Positions 59,225 to 64,000 of a stretch of DNA of 64,000 bases are shown in pieces. Position numbers and translations under genes: made by a program. The notes under the pieces are model-generated. The model saw only the letters and a program-made list of their open reading frames with translations. It searched no databases and had not been told where the DNA came from. The first letter of the stretch is position 1; every line of letters starts with the position of its first letter. Source of the stretch: Archivesica marissinica (Eukaryota; Mollusca; Bivalvia; Venerida; Vesicomyidae); the NCBI GenBank assembly GCA_014843695.1, contig CM026403.1:74187688-74251687 (forward strand), written 5' to 3'.

Positions 59225-62200
59225 CTAGATAGCACTGTGTTCAATATATCTACACGGCTATTGTCACGAAATATTGATACTGCTCCACGGCTCATGAGTG
59301 TCACGAGATATTGATACTGCTACTCGGTTATTGTCACGAGATATTGATACGGTTACACGACTATTGTCACGAAATATTCATACTGCTCCACGGCTCATGA
59401 TTGTCACGAGATATTGATACTGCTACACGGTTATTGTCACGAGATATTGATACTGCTACACGGTTATTGTCACGAGATATTGATACTGCTATTCGGTTAT
59501 TGTCACGAGATATTGATACTGCTACACGGTTATTGTCACGAGATATTGATACTGCTACACGGTTATTGTCACGAGATATTGATACTGCTACACGGTTATT
59601 GTCACGAGATATTGATACTGCTCCACGACTCATGATTGTCACGAGATATTGATACTGCTACTCGGTTATTGTCACGGTTTGTTGTACGGCTATTGTCACG
59701 AGATATTGATACTGTTACACGGCTATTGTCACGAGATATTGATACTGCTACACGGCTATTGTCACGAGATATTGATACTGTTACTAGGCTATTGTCACGA
59801 GATATTGATACTGTTACTAGGCTATTGTCACGAGATATTGATACTGCTACTCGGCTATTGTCACGAGATATTGATACTGCTACACGGCTATTGTCACGAG
59901 ATATTGATACTGCTACTCGGTTATTGTCACGAGATATTGATACTGCTACACGGCTATTGTCACGAGATATTGATACGTCACGGTATTGTCACGAGATATT
60001 GATACTGCTACACGGCTATTATCACGAGATATTGATACTGCTACACGGTTATTGTCACGAGATATTGATACTGTTACACGGCTATTGTCACGAGATATTG
60101 ATACTGCTACACGGTTATTGTCACGAGATATTGATACTGTTACACGACTATTGTCACGAGATATTGATACTGCTACACGGTTATTGTCACGATATATTGA
60201 TACTGTTACACGGCTATTGTCACGAGATATTGATACTGCTACACGGTTATTGTCACGAGATATTGATACTGCTACACGGTTATTGTCACGAGATATGAAT
60301 ACTGTTACACGGCTATTGTCACGAGATATTGATACTGCTACACGGTTATTGTCACGAGATATTGATACTGCTACACGGATATTGTCACGAGATATTGATA
60401 CTGTTACACGGATATTGTCACGAGATATTGATACTGCTACACGGTTATTGTCACGAGATATTGATACTGCTACACGGATATTGTCACGAGATATTGATAC
60501 TGCTACACGGATATTGTCACGAGATATTGATACTGTTACACGGTTATTGTCACGAGATATTGATACTGCTACTCGGTTATTGTCACGAGATATTGATACT
60601 GTTACACGGCTATTGTCACGAGATAATGATACTGCTACACGGATATTGTCACCAGATATTGATACTGCTACACGGTTATTGTCACGAGATATTGATACTG
60701 TTACACGACTATTATCACGAGATATTGATACTGTTACTAGGCTATTGTCACGAGATATTGATACTGCTACTCGGCTATTGTCACGAGATATTGATACTGT
60801 TACACGGATATTGTCACGAGATATTGATACTGCTACACGGATATTGTCACGAGATATTGATACTGTTACACGACTATTGTCACGAGATATTGATACTGTT
60901 ACACGGATATTGTCACGAGATATTGATACTGCTACTCGGTTATTGTCACGAGATATTGATACTGTTACACGACTATTGTCACGAGATATTGATACTGTTA
61001 CACGACTATTGTCACGATATATTGATACTGTTACACGACTATTGTCACGAGATATTGATACTGCTACTCGGTTATTGTCACGAGATATTGATACTGTTAC
61101 ACGGCTATTGTCACGAGATATTGATACTGCTACACGGCTATTGTCACGAGATATTGATACTGTTACACGACTATTGTCACAAGATATTGATACTGTTACA
61201 CGGCTATTGTCACGAGATATTGATACTGTTACTAGGCTATTGTCACGAGATATTGATACTGTTACTAGGCTATTGTCACGAGATATTGATACTGCTACTC
61301 GGCTATTGTCACGAGATATTGATACTGTTACACGGATATTGTCACGAGATATTGATACTGCTACTCGGTTATTGTCACGAGATATTGATACTGTTACTAG
61401 GCTATTGTCACGAGATATTGATACTGCTACTCGGCTATTGTCACGAGATATTGATACTGTTACACGGCTATTGTCACGAGATATTGATACTGTGTTACAC
61501 GACTATTGTCACGAGATATTGATACTGTTACACGGTTATTGGCACGAGATATTGATACTGCTACACGGCTATTGGCACGATATATTGATACTGTTACACG
61601 GCTATTGTCATGAGATATTGATACTGCTCCACGGAACATGATTGTCACGAGATATTGATACTGCTACACGGCTATTATCACGAGATATTGATACTACTAC
61701 ACGGTTATTGTCACGAGATATTGATACTGTTACACGGCTATTGTCACGAGATATTGATACTGCTACTCGGTTATTGTCACGAGATATTGATACTGCTACT
61801 CGGTTATTGTCACGAGATATTGATACTGTTACTAGGCTATTGTCACGAGATATTGATACTGCTACACGGCTATTGTCACGAGATATTGATACTGCTACTC
61901 GGCTATTGTCACGAGATATTGATACTGCTACTCGGTTATTGTCACGAGATATTGATACTGCTACTCGGCTATTGTCACGAGATATTGATACTGTTACACG
62001 GATATTGTCACGAGATATTGATACTGCTACTCGGTTATTGTCACGAGATATTGATACTGTTACTAGGCTATTGTCACGAGATATTGATACTGTTACTAGG
62101 CTATTGTCACGAGATATTGATACTGTTACACGACTATTGTCACGAGATATTGATACTGCTACTCGGTTATTGTCACGAGATATTGATACTGCTACACGGC

Positions 62201-64000
62201 TATTATCACGAAATATTGATACTGCTACACGGTTATTGTCACGAGATATTGATACTGTTACACGGCTATTGTCACGAGATATTGATACTGCTACACGGTT
62301 ATTGTCACGAGATATTGATACTGTTACACGACTATTGTCACGAGATATTGATACTGCTACACGGTTATTGTCACGAGATATTGATACTGTTACACGGCTA
62401 TTGTCACGAGATATTGATACTGCTACACGGTTATTGTCACGAGATATTGATACTGTTACACGGTTATTGTCACGAGATATTGATACTGTTACACGGCTAT
62501 TGTTACGAGATATTGATACTACTACACGGTTATTGTCACGAGATATTGATACTGCTACACGGTTATTGTCACGAGATATTGATACTGCTACACGGATATT
62601 GTCACGAGATATTGATACTGCTACACGGTTATTGTCACGAGATATTGATACTGCTACACGGTTATTGTCACGAGATATTGATACTGCTACACGGTTATTG
62701 TCACGAGATATTGATACTGCTACACGGATATTGTCACGAGATATTGATACTGCTACACGGTTATTGTCACGAGATATTGATACTGCTATTCGGTTATTGT
62801 CACGAGATATTGATACTGTTACTCGGTTATTGTCACGAGATATTGATACTGTTACTAGGCTATTGTCACGAGATATTGATACTGCTACTCGGCTATTGTC
62901 ACGAGATATTGATACTGTTACACGGATATTGTCACGAGATATTGATACTGCTACACGGCTATTCTCACGAGATATTGATACTGTTACACGGATATTGTCA
63001 CGAGATATTGATACTGCTACTCGGTTATTGTCACGAGATATTGATACTGTTACACGGATATTGTCACGAGATATTGATACTGCTACTCGGTTATTGTCAC
63101 GAGATATTGATACTGTTACACGGATATTGTCACGAGATATTGATACTGTTACACGACTATTGTCACGAGATATTGATACTGTTACACGACTATTGTCACG
63201 ATATATTGATACTGTTACACGACTATTGTCACGAGATATTGATACTGCTACTCGGTTATTGTCACGAGATATTGATACTGTTACACGGCTATTGTCACGA
63301 GATATTGATACTGCTACACGGCTATTGTCACGAGATATTGATACTGTTACACGACTATTGTCACGAGATATTGATACTGTTACACGGCTATTGTCACGAG
63401 ATATTGATACTGTTACTAGGCTATTGTCACGAGATATTGATACTGCTACTTGGCTATTGTCACGAGATATTGATACTGTTACACGGATATTGTCATGAGA
63501 TATTGATACTGCTACTCGGTTATTGTCACGAGATATTGATACTGCTACACGGCTATTGTCACGAGATATTGATACTGCTACACGGCTATTGTCACGAGAT
63601 ATTGATACTGCTACACGGCTATTGTCACGAGATATTGATACTGTTACTAGGCTATTGTCACGAGATATTGATACTGCTACTCGGCTATTGTCACGAAATA
63701 TTGATACTGTTACACGACTATTGGCACGATGTATTGATACTGCTACTCGGTTATTGTCACGAGATATTGATACTGTTACACGACTATTGTCACGAGATAT
63801 TGATACTGCTACTCGGTTATTATCACGAGATATTGATACTGCTACACGGCTATTGGCACGATATATTGATACTGTTACACGGCTATTGTCACGAGATATT
63901 GATACTGTTACACGGCTATTGTCACGAGATATTGATACTGCTACACGGCTATTGTCACGAGATATTGATACTGCTACACGGCTATTGTCACGAGATATTG
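59225..64000. repeat. 33-bp satellite array running off the window end
   Basis: About 4.8 kb, roughly 144 copies of TTGTCACGAGATATTGATAC plus TGCTACACGGTTA. Variation is limited to a few sites (GCT/GTT, ACA/ACT, CGG/CGA/AGG, TTA/CTA/ATA). Because 33 is divisible by three, frames of up to 618 codons (for example 61642-63498, repeating SRDIDTATRLL) are open, and a second frame repeating HEILILLHGYC is open too. The first ~180 bp are more diverged. Confidence 0.97.

Noticed and set aside
59986..63498. Long open frames repeating SRDIDTATRLL as a real repeat protein
   Set aside because: At the few variable sites, changes silent in this frame (ACA/ACT, CGG/CGA, TTA/CTA) are offset by changes that alter it (GCT/GTT, TTA/ATA). 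The second open frame (HEILILLHGYC) has an equal balance. Length divisible by three explains the openness, and neither frame looks selected.

Overview
This is a eukaryotic, most likely molluscan (probably bivalve) genomic window. The basis is a spliced animal gene with GT-AG introns, tRNA-headed SINEs (one with what I recall as the MetaSINE central domain), many TTAA-targeted MITEs, a decayed Ty3/gypsy element, and very large minisatellite and satellite arrays. The species cannot be named from the sequence. Two runs of exactly 1000 N (5376-6375 and 37440-38439) are assembly gaps.

Layout. 1-5375: a decayed non-LTR reverse transcriptase (minus strand), a 1-kb element whose inverted ends are iterated short boxes, one open frame of transposon-type character (minus strand), and small tandem or fold-back repeats running into gap 1. 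6376-11850: SINEs, TTAA MITEs (one nested inside a TA-flanked element), and a 29-bp minisatellite. 11851-17717: a degenerate minus-strand Ty3/gypsy element (gag, protease, RT, RNase H, truncated integrase) bounded by two copies of a 25-bp LTR end. 19963-32015: the main host gene, a plus-strand six-exon Rabex-5/RABGEF1-type Rab5 exchange factor. The exons join in phase to a 437-residue product with a VPS9 domain and C-terminal coiled coil. The A20 zinc finger of full-length Rabex-5 is not encoded in the exons I can see. Its introns are packed with SINEs, MITEs and minisatellites, and three of its six exons have tandem or duplicated copies of their own splice-site regions nearby.

32016-38757: more MITEs and SINEs, a 48-bp array broken by gap 2, and a ~58-bp array. 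38758-58168: one 19.4-kb satellite of ~34-bp units with higher-order blocks of about 2.3-2.4 kb. 58231-58334: a single minus-strand exon of an SLC6 (monoamine-type) neurotransmitter transporter. From about 59225 to the window end: a second array, of 33-bp units. No other SLC6 exon was found.

Only the RABGEF1-like gene and the SLC6 exon look like functional host coding sequence. The long open frames inside the 26-, 30/60-, 48- and 33-bp arrays arise because units are free of stops and mostly divisible by three. The strongest unexplained signals are: (i) duplications centred on splice sites of the RABGEF1-like gene; (ii) two TTAA MITE families sharing an internal hairpin with the same conserved mismatch; (iii) two elements whose terminal inverted repeats are iterations of a related 13-bp box; (iv) the lone SLC6 exon between two satellites of nearly equal period.
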